Part shown: positions 1 through 11,436 of the stretch, piece by piece
How positions within the stretch are numbered: the first letter of the stretch is position 1
Layout: each line of letters starts with the position of its first letter
NCBI GenBank assembly: GCA_018257865.1
Contig: JAEUBA010000007.1
Location: 186,001-250,000, forward strand
DNA from: Stereocaulon alpinum
Taxonomy: Eukaryota > Ascomycota > Lecanoromycetes > Lecanorales > Stereocaulaceae
Direction of reading: 5' to 3'
DNA: 64,000 bases
Program-made: the position numbers and the translations under genes
The notes under the pieces: generated by a model
Told to the model about the DNA's origin: nothing
What the model saw: only the letters and a program-made list of their open reading frames with translations
Database searches by the model: none

Positions 1-301
1 TACTTGCTATCTCAGTATATGGCGCATCAAGGGCGCTGGATAGATGTCCACTTGTTCTCCCGGATTCTCCAGAAACAACATCACGTGCTTCGATCATAGC
101 TACCTTCAATCCACGCGTTACGAGCTCGTAGGCAGTGGAGATTCCGGCAATGCCTGATCCAATTACACAGACGTCCGTTTGGAGATCTTTGGTTAGCTTG
201 GAGAATTTGGGCCGGTTGGAGTAGGGTTCTTTGTGGATCCAGACTGGGTCAGTGTCTCCTGATGTGCGAAGTGCATGCTGCGGGTCTGACATCGTGGCCA
301 T
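1..301 (-). CDS. FAD-dependent oxidoreductase (DAO family), N-terminal part only
   Basis: The first 100 codons are inside the window; the rest lies beyond base 1. The start is the ATG at 301. A dinucleotide-binding motif GSGIAGISTAYEL lies at about residues 48-60, followed by an acidic residue that would hold the ribose of FAD. The segment SGESGRTSGHLSSALD after it is typical of FAD oxidoreductases that carry a C-terminal Rieske [2Fe-2S] domain, such as gamma-glutamylputrescine-oxidase-like proteins. Such enzymes oxidise amines or amino acids. The substrate cannot be told from this fragment and the Rieske domain is a prediction. No signal peptide is seen, so it is probably cytosolic or peroxisomal. 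Confidence 0.8.
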   Translation of the reverse strand, partial: MATMSDPQHALRTSGDTDPVWIHKEPYSNRPKFSKLTKDLQTDVCVIGSGIAGISTAYELVTRGLKVAMIEARDVVSGESGRTSGHLSSALDAPYTEIAS

Positions 302-1577
302 TGTTATGCGCTGAAGCTGCAATAATGGCGTATTGTGGTGGGTGTATAGCTTCAGTGTGCGCGATGTTAGGATACTAAAGTGCCTGACCGACAGAGTCAA
401 TGTTCGGGGCAGCATAGAACTTGTTTGCCCAGCTTCTCAAAAAATAAGAGATTGAAGAAGTTGCACCCGAGAGATGAACACGTAATTCAACAGGAAAATA
501 GCGAGGGGTTCGCGTAGTCTCCTGTTCACATCTACGTATGTAGTGACGTGGGCATTAGAGGGGGTAATTGCAGTCCGTGAGCATGATGTACACGGTGACA
601 TCATCCCAAACCAAGACAAAGCGGACCAATTCTCATATGGAAAGTATGTTTCCTTGGCTACTTTCCCGGAGACTCAACTGCAGATGGGTTTGCAAGACCT
701 GCATAGCTTCCCAGTAACCGGCCCTAATATATTCGCCACCCCCCATGAGTGTAGTAGCCTGTAGTAATGGCGCCACCATCTTTGAGATGCAATAAGAAGC
801 GTTCGTGAGATGAAACTCGACAAATATGCATCTCTCGGACACTGATCTATTAACCCTCCAGTTTCGATGTTGTTTTGGAAAGGTGTGGAGATGCCGACTA
901 ATGTGGAGAGGTGGCTGTTAGGAGGACGTAGCTGTTGTGGGTGTTAGTAGGTAGCCTGTGGGCGAGGGAGGGGAGGAGGGAGAGGAGTACCTGTATTCCT
1001 TAGGATCCTGACCGTGAGAGAAGACATTCTGACCTGTAATGTAGCGCATTTTTCATGTGTGTACAACTCGGAGAATCAACAGCTTCTACTTCATGAGACT
1101 TTTGAGTAAGGTGTGCGCTGCAACTAGTATATATATAGTCTCTCTGGATCTATGCTGACACGTGACCGCTTGTTCATTCAGGCTTCACCGGTGAAGAGAA
1201 GTATATCTGGAACGTAAGAGTGTAGATTATGTATGCTACGAGATTCAACCGAGTAGCTATTGAGCTAGCCTCATACAGTATGGTCACTGCCAAGACCACC
1301 CTTTTATCCCGTCTCCTCCTCCTACACCGCTTTGCTCGCGCGCTAAAGCCCGTTGCGTTCATATGCTCTCCCTATGCTCTCCCATGCTCCCTTCTTACTC
1401 CTCCATGCTCCCTCGTGCTCCCTTGCTGCGCTCCTTTGCTCCCTCGGTAGTAGGCAACCACACGTTTTCCTTCCAGATGACCGAACGCCTTCTATCTCCT
1501 AATGATCCTTGTCTTCTTCAACACTTTCCAGTCCATGATTCCTTGCTGAACTCTGTTCCAAAAAAAAAATTGTTTTC
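302..1577. other. Intergenic stretch, no supported gene
   Basis: Only short overlapping ORFs without recognisable domains are present. A minus-strand ORF at 633-842 reads somewhat protein-like but matches nothing known to me. At about 1363-1445 there is a degenerate pyrimidine-rich repeat built on units like CTCCCATG. A TATATATATA run lies near 1128-1137. Confidence 0.5.
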
Positions 1578-2717
1578 TTACATCTGCTCTTGCTCCCGGA
1601 CATTGCCCACTTTCTTCATAGGTAGTTCTTCTTCTTTCTTTGTTGCTTTGAAGCAAGATGATGGATTTTGTTTGGCATGAAAGATTTCCCTTTTTGCCAT
1701 TTCGGCAGCTCCTTTCGCTGCAATTCCTCTTCCACCTTCACTCAAAACCTCTGGCGACTCTTGCATTTGATCACTCAATACTTTGTTTAGAGTTGCGCGA
1801 AACTTGGGTTCCTCAGTACGATCTCCCATGAGCATCACCATACTGGGACGTTCATAATTCGGATGTTCAATAAGGATTTCTCCAAGCTTGAGCTCTAGTG
1901 TAGTCCAATATTCCGCGGTCGACAACAAACTTGCTTGATATCCCAAATCAAAGTCTACTAGGTACCGATAGGGCGGCTCCCACAATGCGTATGCTGATGC
2001 AAGGTCGGAAAGGGAGACTGAAAGTGCAGTGTCGGTATATACGACCGCCATGACAGCTTGATCCGTCATGTTCCATTGCTCATTCTTACAAGCCTCCGGA
2101 TCGCCTTTATAGTCGCTGCAGAGGCCATATCCGTAGCCTGCATATGCAGCACTTGTTTCGTAAAGGATGTTCTGTCCTACAGCACCAATCGGAAATGTGA
2201 TATATTTCAAACCCACATATTCGAACGCATCATGCAAATCCTCATCGTAGAGTGCAGCCAGATGCATCGTTGTCACCCCAGCTGTCATGATTGGTCCGAC
2301 TCTTTCTTCCACGACGGTTCGAAGGCCAGACAGCATCTTCGCTAAGTGGCCGACATCTTGCGAAGCAGGCAGACCAACGGCTTTGCGTGCTTTGCGCAGA
2401 TACTGGCGTGGCATGTCATCCCATGCTTCGCCTACTTTGTTGTATGGAGGAGATAGATGTCGTGAGGCGGCCAGGGAAAGACGTCGGAGCACGTCGTTAT
2501 AATCTTGGTTTCCTGGAATTTGGGCGACGGTGACAATTGTGCCATTTGAAAAGCTCACAGCGGCCGATCCATACGATGCTGTGAGATCAAAGCCCACGCC
2601 AAATGGCGATCCTAGGGACTTGTTCGAGTTGCTCATGGTTTTCTGAGATCCAACATAGGCACTTATTACGGTGCAGAGGTTAAGGGCAGCGCCTAGAATT
2701 TGGAGTATGAGTTGCAT
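1578..2717 (-). CDS. Hsp70/actin-like ATPase-fold protein, degenerate, with N-terminal hydrophobic segment
   Basis: This is a single-exon protein of 379 residues starting at the ATG at 2717. The longer frame upstream opens only on TTG. Residues 2-23 are hydrophobic and could be a signal peptide or membrane anchor. From about residue 38 the stretch FGVGFDLTASYGSAAVSF sits where an Hsp70/actin fold carries its phosphate-1 loop; the usual DLGTT is replaced by DLTAS. The PQYLRKARKAVGLP-like region and the later acidic segments fit fungal membrane-linked Hsp70-like hypothetical proteins. The tail is rich in Lys and Glu. ATP binding is doubtful given the altered loop. No chaperone role can be claimed. 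A second, more regular Hsp70-like gene lies at 58.1-60.4 kb. Confidence 0.65.
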   Translation of the reverse strand: MQLILQILGAALNLCTVISAYVGSQKTMSNSNKSLGSPFGVGFDLTASYGSAAVSFSNGTIVTVAQIPGNQDYNDVLRRLSLAASRHLSPPYNKVGEAWDDMPRQYLRKARKAVGLPASQDVGHLAKMLSGLRTVVEERVGPIMTAGVTTMHLAALYDEDLHDAFEYVGLKYITFPIGAVGQNILYETSAAYAGYGYGLCSDYKGDPEACKNEQWNMTDQAVMAVVYTDTALSVSLSDLASAYALWEPPYRYLVDFDLGYQASLLSTAEYWTTLELKLGEILIEHPNYERPSMVMLMGDRTEEPKFRATLNKVLSDQMQESPEVLSEGGRGIAAKGAAEMAKREIFHAKQNPSSCFKATKKEEELPMKKVGNVREQEQM

Positions 2718-3438
2718 CGCGACCTGAGGTTCACGCTTTTGTTTCCATCCACGTCTTCCTTCGAAGCAGATATAATACCCGTGAGCAAGAAAATAAAAAA
2801 GAATGCGGAAGAAGCTGAACGCGATTGTGAGCTTGGCGTCCAAATTATCGGGCTCAGCAGCTGGCGAACAGCGACCGGGGAACCAACAGCGCTAGAACTA
2901 TAACATGTCCAACATCGGTATCAGCACTAGGACTAATCCAGCTAGTATACCAATGCTAACGGCTTGGTACGTTGGTGAAGTGCCCCAGTCAAATTTCATC
3001 TTTCACCAGGGGGTGGCGAAGTTCATTGCCCATGATCCCAATCAAAACCCCAACAATCAGCAATCAATTTCGCCGCCTCCTAGTGAAAGATGAAACTACT
3101 TATATGATACTACGCATAACCATCGAGTGAGGCTCTCCGATCGTCCCGTGCTGACTCTAGCATGGCGAGCAATTCAAGTGAGATGTTGGACGTGGCTATT
3201 ATGTTTTGCTACTCCGCCATGACGGCGCAGCAGCCCCTTCATTATATCAATTCTTCTTCATGGCGACTCTAGTTTAAATATAGAACTAATATTGAGAACT
3301 TGTCGAGCGGCTAACCTGTCCAGTGCATAAATTGAGAGCCATTCCCTCAGCCTATCTCGCGATTGACGATTTTACTTAAGTTAGTTGTTTGCCTTGATCC
3401 TGTCTTAGCCCTGTCATCTTAACTGCTGCGAAAAGAAC
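2718..3438. other. Divergent intergenic region
   Basis: The stretch separates the minus-strand Hsp70-like gene from the plus-strand esterase and should hold both promoters. No ORF with recognisable content was found. Confidence 0.45.
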
Positions 3439-4949
3439 ATGGAGTCGTTGAACCCTTGGAAGCACACTATTCTGACCTTGAGTCTGACCAGTCTGGGGCT
3501 AGCTAGCTTAGTCCCTAGTCATTTTCGCTTCAAGCCCTCAACTCACCCCCTTTACGCCAGAGCCGGAGAAGCTTGGCCGTATGGAGTCATTGGAGATTCA
3601 TGGGGCTCGGGAGTCTCCTATGAAACCGATGTCTTATACGACGATAACAAGGACGAGTGTTTACGAACCAAGGAGTCCCATGGCCCTCAGATGGAGGCTG
3701 ATCAAAATTGGCTGGGTCATGATCCGTCAGGACTTCAGGATGCAGCCTGCTCGGGCAGCCAACTTGGGGACATCGTAGCAGGCCAACACCAAAGTTTGGG
3801 CATATCGTCGATGTATGCATCTACCATTCGGATCCGGCCCATAATTATGGGAACCCATATTGGAATGACAAAGATGGGAGTGGCGATTGTGCAAGAGCTT
3901 TAGCCGATGCGACGGAATATATCACAAATCCAGACAAAATGCCTTACGATCTTAGCAAAACCCTCGATGATCTTTTCGATGACCCGGCGAGCAAGAACCC
4001 CGACTTCCTCTTGTATCTGACTGGTTATGCGCAGTTTTTCGGCACCGATTATGATCCTTGGTGCAACTTCGAGTATTGGAGCATCCCAGCTATCAACCCT
4101 TTCAACTACGACCCTTACCTTAGCAAATCTCTCCGACAGGCTTTCAACGATCGTGTGACCGCAGTCAACAATCTCTACAAAAGCACTGCCGAATCTAGCA
4201 AATACAAAGCTAACGTCCGCTTTATCGATATCGATTCGCATTTTGCAAACCACCGCTTCTGCGAGCCCGGCTCTAACTACAGCGAGCAAATCAATACAGA
4301 TACCAATTTTGACAAGGTCTACCTCTGGAACCTGAACTATCCCTGGCAAATCACCGGCCAAGGGGCCCCAAGTGCAGCCGCCGCCGCTGGGAACGTCAGC
4401 GCTCAGGAGGCACAAGCCGCTTTCAACGGCGGCGGGGTGACTGCGTGGAGTGGCAGCGGTGGAGGCGGCAACAAGCCTGAGAACGGGTGGAGGCTACGAC
4501 CGTTCCACCCTCGATACACGGGCTACACCGCGATTAAAGACGCGATATTCGCGCAGTTGAAGATCGACGGCTTGCCCAAAGCGCAATCTGCCTCTCCGAC
4601 CGTGAAGTGCTACCACGCTGCCGACCCGCAAAATACGTGTGCTGCCATTGCCAATAGCAAAGGATGGTGCGATTGCGGGGACAGTAATCGATACATCAAC
4701 CAGCCGACCGGAGATCCCTGCGCCTGGACCACCTTACCGGCTACAACGTCGTTTGACTGCGCGGCGCCGCCGTCGCCTGCGACGCCAACGCCGACGGTCA
4801 ACTTGACTTCCCCGGACTGTGAGACCTGCACGACGAATCTGGGAGCGAGCAATTGTGGCCCAACGGACAAACAATGTCTGGTGAACCAATGTCAGAGCGA
4901 CACCAGCTGCCAGGCCTGTAAGATTGATTGTAGTACCTTTGGTTCATGA
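3439..4949 (+). pseudogene. Secreted SGNH-type esterase/lipase with a frame break at catalytic block III
   Basis: The first frame (3439 to about 3780) begins with a probable signal peptide and carries the block I motif VIGDSWGSG with the presumptive nucleophilic Ser, then ACSGSQLGD. The second frame (from about 3781 to 4949) carries the rest: YLTGYAQFFG, a C-terminal HPRYTGYTAIKD block with the catalytic His, and a Cys-rich tail of about 110 residues with GWCDCGD and CETC clusters. The frames meet around 3775-3785. The segment between block I and this join is shorter than in relatives, and the GGN motif of block III, which supplies an oxyanion-hole Asn, is missing. No intron fits: the only GT...AG pair near the join would be about 20 bp. 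I read this as a small frame-shifting deletion, so the gene is probably dead. A sequencing error cannot be excluded. Confidence 0.65.
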
Positions 4950-6505
4950 AGGGAGGCCTTTTGAGGCGACTTTGAACGTGAGCAATATTTGGGTGGAGGT
5001 TTTCGATTAGTTAAGGCGTTCACGTATTCTTATTTGCTGTGTCACAGTTGAGAGAGAAAGGGAGTTGATTACTTTGGTCACTTCGACTCCTATGGCGTAG
5101 CCTTGGTTCGGATTGGACTGGTAAGAATATATATAATCATTGAAGTACTGCTATTGTTCTGTATCTGCCTGGATCTTCGATACGCGTTCTACTGCACTGC
5201 TGTTACGATTCAAGTCTTTCATTGAAAAGTCCTCAGATATGGGGAATATTGTCGGAACACGTGCGAGTCTTGAGATTTGAGGTGGCAGGAGGGGCGTGGC
5301 TGAGCCAAAAGCAACGAGAAAGCGTACTCGAATGTATATTATATACCTACCTAGATTATTATATAGTGACGATAAGGATAGTACTGAGGCAAGAGTTCGA
5401 GACCCACGCTGAGATGCTGACACCAAAATCTGGATCGGCGCTAGCGGCCACGCTAGTTTCGGAGATTGCTCCGACGTATCAACGAACGTATTCGCTTTGC
5501 ATAGTAAAGTCATTGCGTATAGTCACAGACGGACGCTGCATATAACAATCTGCTGCTTCCATTGCAATCATCGAATCTTTCCATAGCCTTTGTCTGTTGT
5601 GAACGTACGTTGCATCTACCAGACAATCGTACAAGTAGAGGAAGCACCTATCATGATGATTCCACAGGAGCTCACAAAGGCTCCTACCAACTACTAGAAG
5701 CAGGGGATCAGTCCTCAGATGGCTGACCTAAGTTGAGAAGGCAGCTCATTATCACCAACATGCGTTCAACCAGCGGCTTTGCTTGCTCGTTTACCATACC
5801 TGTTGTTCACCGAGCGATTCTTCACAGCAAGTGCTACGCCAAAAGATGCTCCCTTGAAATTATGAAGATGCACATCTAGGACCCTGTGGCCCGGTATCGG
5901 ATCCCATGGCTCCCATCTTGTATTTCCAAGACTCGGATGAATTGTCGGGAAGAAACGCATGCGAAGACGAAACGCCATGGTGCTGCGGCGGCTCTAAAAT
6001 CGCAAGCGCCTTTCCAGAATTGGCATGTTTACGAGATGGGAAAGCTTCGTCCGCCATCGCGACAATCCATTCTACGGACGATTCTCCAACTCTTTCGACC
6101 ACTAACAAAGCTGGCTCGGGCCCAAGGTCGGTGAACGCCTCTTTAATTAATCGAAAATCGGACTTTGGCCTAGCCTAAGGACGGACCTATTGCTGATCAG
6201 TGGCTTCAGTCAGAAAGAGCAAAGGTTTTGCAGTATGAGCACTACCGTGCGGCGAATAAGGTTACCATGCTGTGCGCAGTCACAGCCAATAACCACAGGA
6301 TGCCGGGCCACCATCCAGTGGCCCAAATACAATATCACCAATGGCAATGTTTGAAAAACTAGCCACACCTGCGGATGATGAGTGATAACAGCAATAGGAT
6401 TCATTGTGGCGGCACTGACTATGAATAGGCGCCGTCGACGGTCAAAGCTCCCAAGAGTCCCTTCCAGACTACAAATTGCGTTGGTTAGGCTTGACTGCAT
6501 CTGTA
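4950..6505. other. Intergenic stretch with one weak ORF
   Basis: No supported gene. A plus ORF at 5906-6178 (90 codons, including TPWCCGG) has protein-like composition and may be an exon or remnant, but it matches no family I know. The rest is AT-rich with TATATATA-type runs near 5130 and 5335. Confidence 0.4.
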
Positions 6506-7105
6506 ATGCTCCAACGGCTGATAAAGAAGATGTTTCTGATTCTCTTTTCCTTGGCTTCATTCCCAGCCCTATCATTCGCCACTCCTCTCCAGACATTTTC
6601 ATCACAATGGCTATTCAACACCTCGCTTATTGATGCCCTCACGGGTCCACTGATAGCATCGAATAACACCAATTACCTATCCACAGGTACCGGCTGCTTC
6701 GCCCAGTCCAGTCCTCCCAGCATCTGGCCCACGACCAAGGGAGACTGCGAGACTGTCCTAGACACTTGGGTCAGGGGCCACGATCTTACCGAACCCCGCA
6801 TATTCAGTCAGAATCCATCGTTCCATCTGCAAGACATCCGACTCCCGGTGACCAAAGAATTTGGCACTTGTTCTCTATATATGGACACGGTCAGTCCCGG
6901 AGACGAAGACACTCTGACACTAGCGGAAATTTATGCCGGGATCCTAGGCCCTGACGGGGTGGCGAAGCAGTGTCTTGCGCCAAGGAGGCAGCCTTCGTTG
7001 GGAGGGACAGTGAGATTGGGGTCGAGGAAGGTCGTCTATGCTGTTATTACTGGTAGGGCAAGATCGGGAGATTTGAATGGTTGTAGACGCTGGTCTTGTT
7101 TGTGA
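6506..7105 (+). CDS. Small secreted protein, fungal-specific family
   Basis: The ATG at 6506 gives 199 residues. The frame extends upstream only on a TTG. The N-terminus has two Lys followed by a hydrophobic core and an A-x-A-like cleavage site (MFLILFSLASFPALSFA), a good signal peptide. The mature part has the spaced-Cys layout common in ascomycete secreted proteins: GCFAQ, then DCETVLDTWV, then a FGTCSLYMDT strand, then QCLAPRR and a final Gly-Gly segment. No catalytic motif is visible. It could be an effector-like or cell-wall protein. There is no intron. The C-terminal 25 residues look less regular and may be altered by a frame change. Confidence 0.6.
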   Translation: MLQRLIKKMFLILFSLASFPALSFATPLQTFSSQWLFNTSLIDALTGPLIASNNTNYLSTGTGCFAQSSPPSIWPTTKGDCETVLDTWVRGHDLTEPRIFSQNPSFHLQDIRLPVTKEFGTCSLYMDTVSPGDEDTLTLAEIYAGILGPDGVAKQCLAPRRQPSLGGTVRLGSRKVVYAVITGRARSGDLNGCRRWSCL

Positions 7106-8994
7106 GTCGCGTAAGTAGAAAGCCTTCCTGACTTATGACATACGCCTGGGCGGGTATCCGAGCTCTATCGGCGTGAAGTTGACGATGAAGTAAGAGGATG
7201 CAATACATGAGAATTTTCGCTGTGGCGGCGTTGACAACACCGGTCGCGAGATGTTTGCCGCTTGCGAGAGTTTATACGCTAATAATGAGCTCCTTGTGGC
7301 ATTCAGAACTACGGCAACACAAAGAAGAAGCCGGCTAGGATTGCGTTGGTGGGCCGTGATGATTGCAGGCGGAGTAGATCGTCGTCTGCTATTGTTTGGG
7401 GGAATGACTCGGCCTGTAATTGCTGATTCTTAGTCTTGCTTGTCCGAATTGAAACAGTGATGACTCGACAATTTAGGTGATCATTATTTCGTAACATTGG
7501 GCGGTCAACTGCGTGAAAAGAGACCTAAGAATCGAGAATGCTAGCTCTCGATTGATCGAAGGGTTCCCTAGTGTCTCATTGATAATATTCCGAATGTCGG
7601 CACCTATAACGCCAGCATACCGATCCATGGCGGCTTCCTCGATGTCCATGTTTCCGACCGAACTCTGGAATTCCTCTTGAGGGACGGAAATGGCTTTGAG
7701 GATAAGTATGGCCTAGGTGTGCTTATAGTGTTGCTTGGTCTTTGAAAATCAAAGCAAGATAATTGTATGAAGATGAAGGAGGGGAATTTGAAGCTCTTGA
7801 ATAGCGTCAAATGTGCGGTGCAGAAGTATATACTTTAACATGGCGTAAAGACCGACGATGCGTGCGATGACTTTAGCTCTTTCAAACCACGAAGCCAGAT
7901 GCGAGCATATTTTAAACGCTACTTGCAGCAAAAGCGGACGCCTGCCCAGGGAAGTGCAGTGCACGCGGAGTCATAGTGAACAACAACATCGCCAATCTCT
8001 GCGAAGCGTACAATCTATGCAACGACCTTAGCAAAGATGGCTTACTGATATCTTGTTCAAACACAAAGGAGCCCTAATAACGATCGTCTCGCTACCGCGG
8101 TCGGATCGTTCCAAGCGCCAGCTTTCCTGAATCATAGATTTCGAGAGACATCTGTGAGACTCTTCAACCCGGTGAGCACGACATGAGAACCTACCATCAA
8201 ACATGAGCTTCTTATGATCGGCCTCGCTGAGTCTACTCAAGGCTGAAGCCCAAAGGTTGTTGCTAGATTTCTGAGATGGTGACCAAACGCAGACGACTTT
8301 CGATGACCTATATCGAATTGTTATAATGGGTTCCCATTTTCATTCTCTTGCTACTATCTGGGCAAGGTTGACGGTCTACTGAGACATGGGCTCTCCAAAT
8401 AGCCATATGGGTTCACTCGGCAAGATGCAGCAGCAGACTGATATAGCATCGGTCCATCTCAACAATGGTCAATCTAGTTGGAGATTGGTCAAAGTGAGCA
8501 TGATAAAATACGATCGCCGAATGACGTCTTATCGAGGTTGAACGATTCGAGAAAGGAGGGTGGCGATTCGACTACACAGAGCTGATGTGAGCATGCGATC
8601 ATGTCTCGAGGCAATATATCCTACAGACTCCTCTAACCATATTGGGCTAGCAGTCGAAGATGCCAAGATCGAGCATTGTCTTGATCAGGCAAGGCCAGCT
8701 TCTGTTTCCCATTTCAACAGAGTACTGATGTGATCTGGAAATTACTCAGCTGCAGTCTTTACCCATGCCGAAAGTAACTTTTGGGTTATTCAGTAAGCCG
8801 AGGCGTTCACAACGAAGCAACCACAGTCTACCACATCAGCCCCAAAGCATAACAAACCTTGCAAATCGCAACGATATCAGATCATATCCGGTTCCCACCG
8901 CCTTCACTATACCGGATCAAAAGCCGAAATTCGCTTTAACCTCATCAGACTATACTACTTCCGGCTGATGCACTGAGAATAGAGGACGACTTTA
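7106..8994. other. Gene-poor stretch
   Basis: Almost 1.9 kb with only short ORFs on both strands, none with a start, splice pattern or domain I can support. It may contain decayed sequence. The last part is the upstream region of the regulator starting at 8995. Confidence 0.45.
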
Positions 8995-10869
8995 ATGACG
9001 TGTACAATGTCCCCAAGAAAGATTGCGAATGGACAGAAAGAAGTTGTTGCAGCCACCGCCAAGGGTGCGGGCGGATGGCAATTCGTCAATCTCAGCAAGC
9101 CGAATCAGACCGGTGACGAAGACACACGAAGGCTCGTCCGGGTAAATGCCATGGTTGATTACCGGCGAAAACAGAAAGGTGTCTCCAGCCACAGCAGTGA
9201 GACGCGTAATCAGCTTGATGCAGGCAATGGACAGGGGGTTTCTACAGCCACTCGTGACCTCATACAAACGGCTATGGTTGATCGTACGACTTCGTCACCA
9301 GAACATCTCGATAGGATCGTACCAACCCCAGGGATCAGATCTTCAGGTCGAGCGATGACCAACGGGACCGACGTACCTGCATTCGAATCTCACCACTCCA
9401 ACGGATCTGCTTGTTACGAAGAGGACTCCCGGGGGGGCAATACTCGCAACCAGGAGGATGCCCTTCCCCACCCTAGGACAACGCTAGATGTTGGGATGAC
9501 TGAGCCGTTCAACGCGTATCCTATCAGTGGCGATAGTAAACACCACAGCTTTGTATTGAACTACTGTAAGCATTACCCACAATCTCCACCAGCACTTCTT
9601 GCGCAATCTGCCTAATCTGATGATCCCTAAATTGACTCACCTACATACAGTCGTCTCCATGATGGTCTATGAGTGTCCTGTCAGAGTAGACGCCGGCATA
9701 GAAGGTTTAGATCTACTATTGAAGACCTGGATTCCATACGCGTTGCAAGATCCAGCGCCCTTCCTCGCCACCCTCAGCTTCGCAGCTGTTCACCTCGAAG
9801 TTTCCTCTAAGAACCTGACAAGAGCTAGGATACTCTCGTACAAAATGGAGACGATCAAAGTGGTCAACATGAAACTCCAATGTTCCGAAGATGCGTTGTC
9901 AAATTCAACTATCGGAGCTGTTGCAATGCTGACTGCCTTGGAGAGCATTAGTGGAAGCCACGAAGGTCTACGCATCCACATGGACGCCCTCCAGAGAATG
10001 GTCAGCATGCGGGGCGGTCTACAAAGACTGGGCTGGGAAGGAGTTCTCCACATGTTCATAGCCTGGTAACGTGCCCTTCAGATATCCAATCCCAGACTTC
10101 GAAACCCAGCAACCCTTCTAATTCTCCTACCTCTATAAGGCAAGATCTTCTAGCCCCGACCACCATAGCTTCACCGCCTCAGTGCCCACTGACCCCTGCC
10201 GGCTCCCCAAGTCGTCTCACCCTCCCCTACAAATCACCCATATTCAGCGGACTCGACGCTTCCCGTTTCTTCTGCAGAGAACTATCAGATATCTTCTCCC
10301 GGATACGTTACATCACCGAACACTTCACAAGCCCCACGCCAATCTTAACCGAAACACAGCACTCTCTAAGCAATATGCGAACAACAATCGAAGACCGGTT
10401 ACGTTCGCTAACGCAATACATCGACAAACCAGAAGGAGAAATGATATCGCTTGAATACTACCTCGAGACCCTCCGTCTCGGCGCCCTCATCTACCTAGAA
10501 ATTGCCCTCCACCCATCCATACACCCCAACTTCCGCTCCTCAAATACCAAAGCCCTTGCTATACAGCAGCAAACCCTCTCCCTGCTCAAACGCGGCGAGC
10601 TCGCCTGCATCATCGGCGTGCGGCCTTGTCCCGAGCCAGGCGGCATCACATGGGCGCTGTTTAATGGGGGTATACTTGCTGCAGATGAAGACGAGGAAGC
10701 ATGGTGGGCGCAGCGTATAGCGAGGGGAGCGAGGACGGCAGGGATTCGGGAGTGGGCAGAGATGGAAGCGCAGTTGAGGAAGATCGCCTGGCGAAATGAA
10801 TTGAGTAGGGGGAGTTGTACGAGGTTGTGGAAGCAGGTCGGGAGCATCAATCGTGGATTTTGGGGTTGA
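8995..10869 (+). CDS. Fungal_trans_2-like regulator lacking a zinc cluster
   Basis: Three exons fit: 8995-9565, 9651-10065 and 10110-10869, joined in frame across introns of 85 and 44 bp, giving 581 residues. The N-terminal part holds QFVNLSKPN, DEDTRRLVRVNAM and DYRRKQKG, the conserved opening of fungal regulator-like proteins that have no Zn2Cys6 domain. From about residue 190 the protein follows the helical fungal-specific transcription-factor domain (PF11951-like): VYECPVRVD, LATLSFAAVHLE, an AIAMLTALES-like helix, RMVSMRGGLQRLG, and near the end ALFNGGILA with Trp-rich helices. There are no paired Cys at the N-terminus, so direct DNA binding is unlikely. Such proteins may act as co-regulators, and the target is unknown. 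Reading straight through the second intron would stop at a TAA (10067-10069). Confidence 0.75.
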
Positions 10870-11436
10870 GGGGGAAGGCGAATACGATCCCCGACTTTGA
10901 GAGCGTATAAGGTAGTCCGCTAACTTTGCATGCAGCATACTCGATCGATATGATCATACCGGGGCCTGTCCATGGAGAGCCAGTCCTCCTGTACGTCCTT
11001 TAGATCGTCTATTTGCCGTGTTGTCTCTATACATAGTCATGCCGACCAGTCAGCGTTCCTTGATTCTGTCGCTGAAGAAATAATTTCGATGGCTATCACA
11101 CATTTCGATTTGCAAAACCTTCAAAAATACTGGGAGTTTCAATAGTGGTAAGACCCATGTGGTTTTAGTACAGGCTCTGAGGTAGAGGGTACAAGCTTCT
11201 TGAACGTCCTAAAACTTTCACATTTCCGCAAGTTGTTCGAAAATCGGTAGATAGGCTATCAGTCTTGCAATTCGAGACTTTCGTTGGAGTGCTCCAATTA
11301 TGCAGTGTCTAGGAAACCTTGTCTTCTGCCGTCGACGTCCTCTTGTACAAGCAAGATGACACCATGCTTGAGATACTCTTCGTCGTCAACATACAAGCTT
11401 TGTTCTGGGCATGTAGCTAACAACTTCAGTGTTACC
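10870..11436. other. Intergenic stretch
   Basis: No ORF with recognisable content. It lies between the 3' end of the regulator and the 3' end of the decayed NTPase fragment on the other strand. Confidence 0.4.

Noticed and set aside
3770..3800. A 20-bp GT...AG segment as an intron that would rescue the SGNH frame
   Set aside because: Far below the shortest introns seen in this window (about 40 bp), and it would not restore the missing GGN block.
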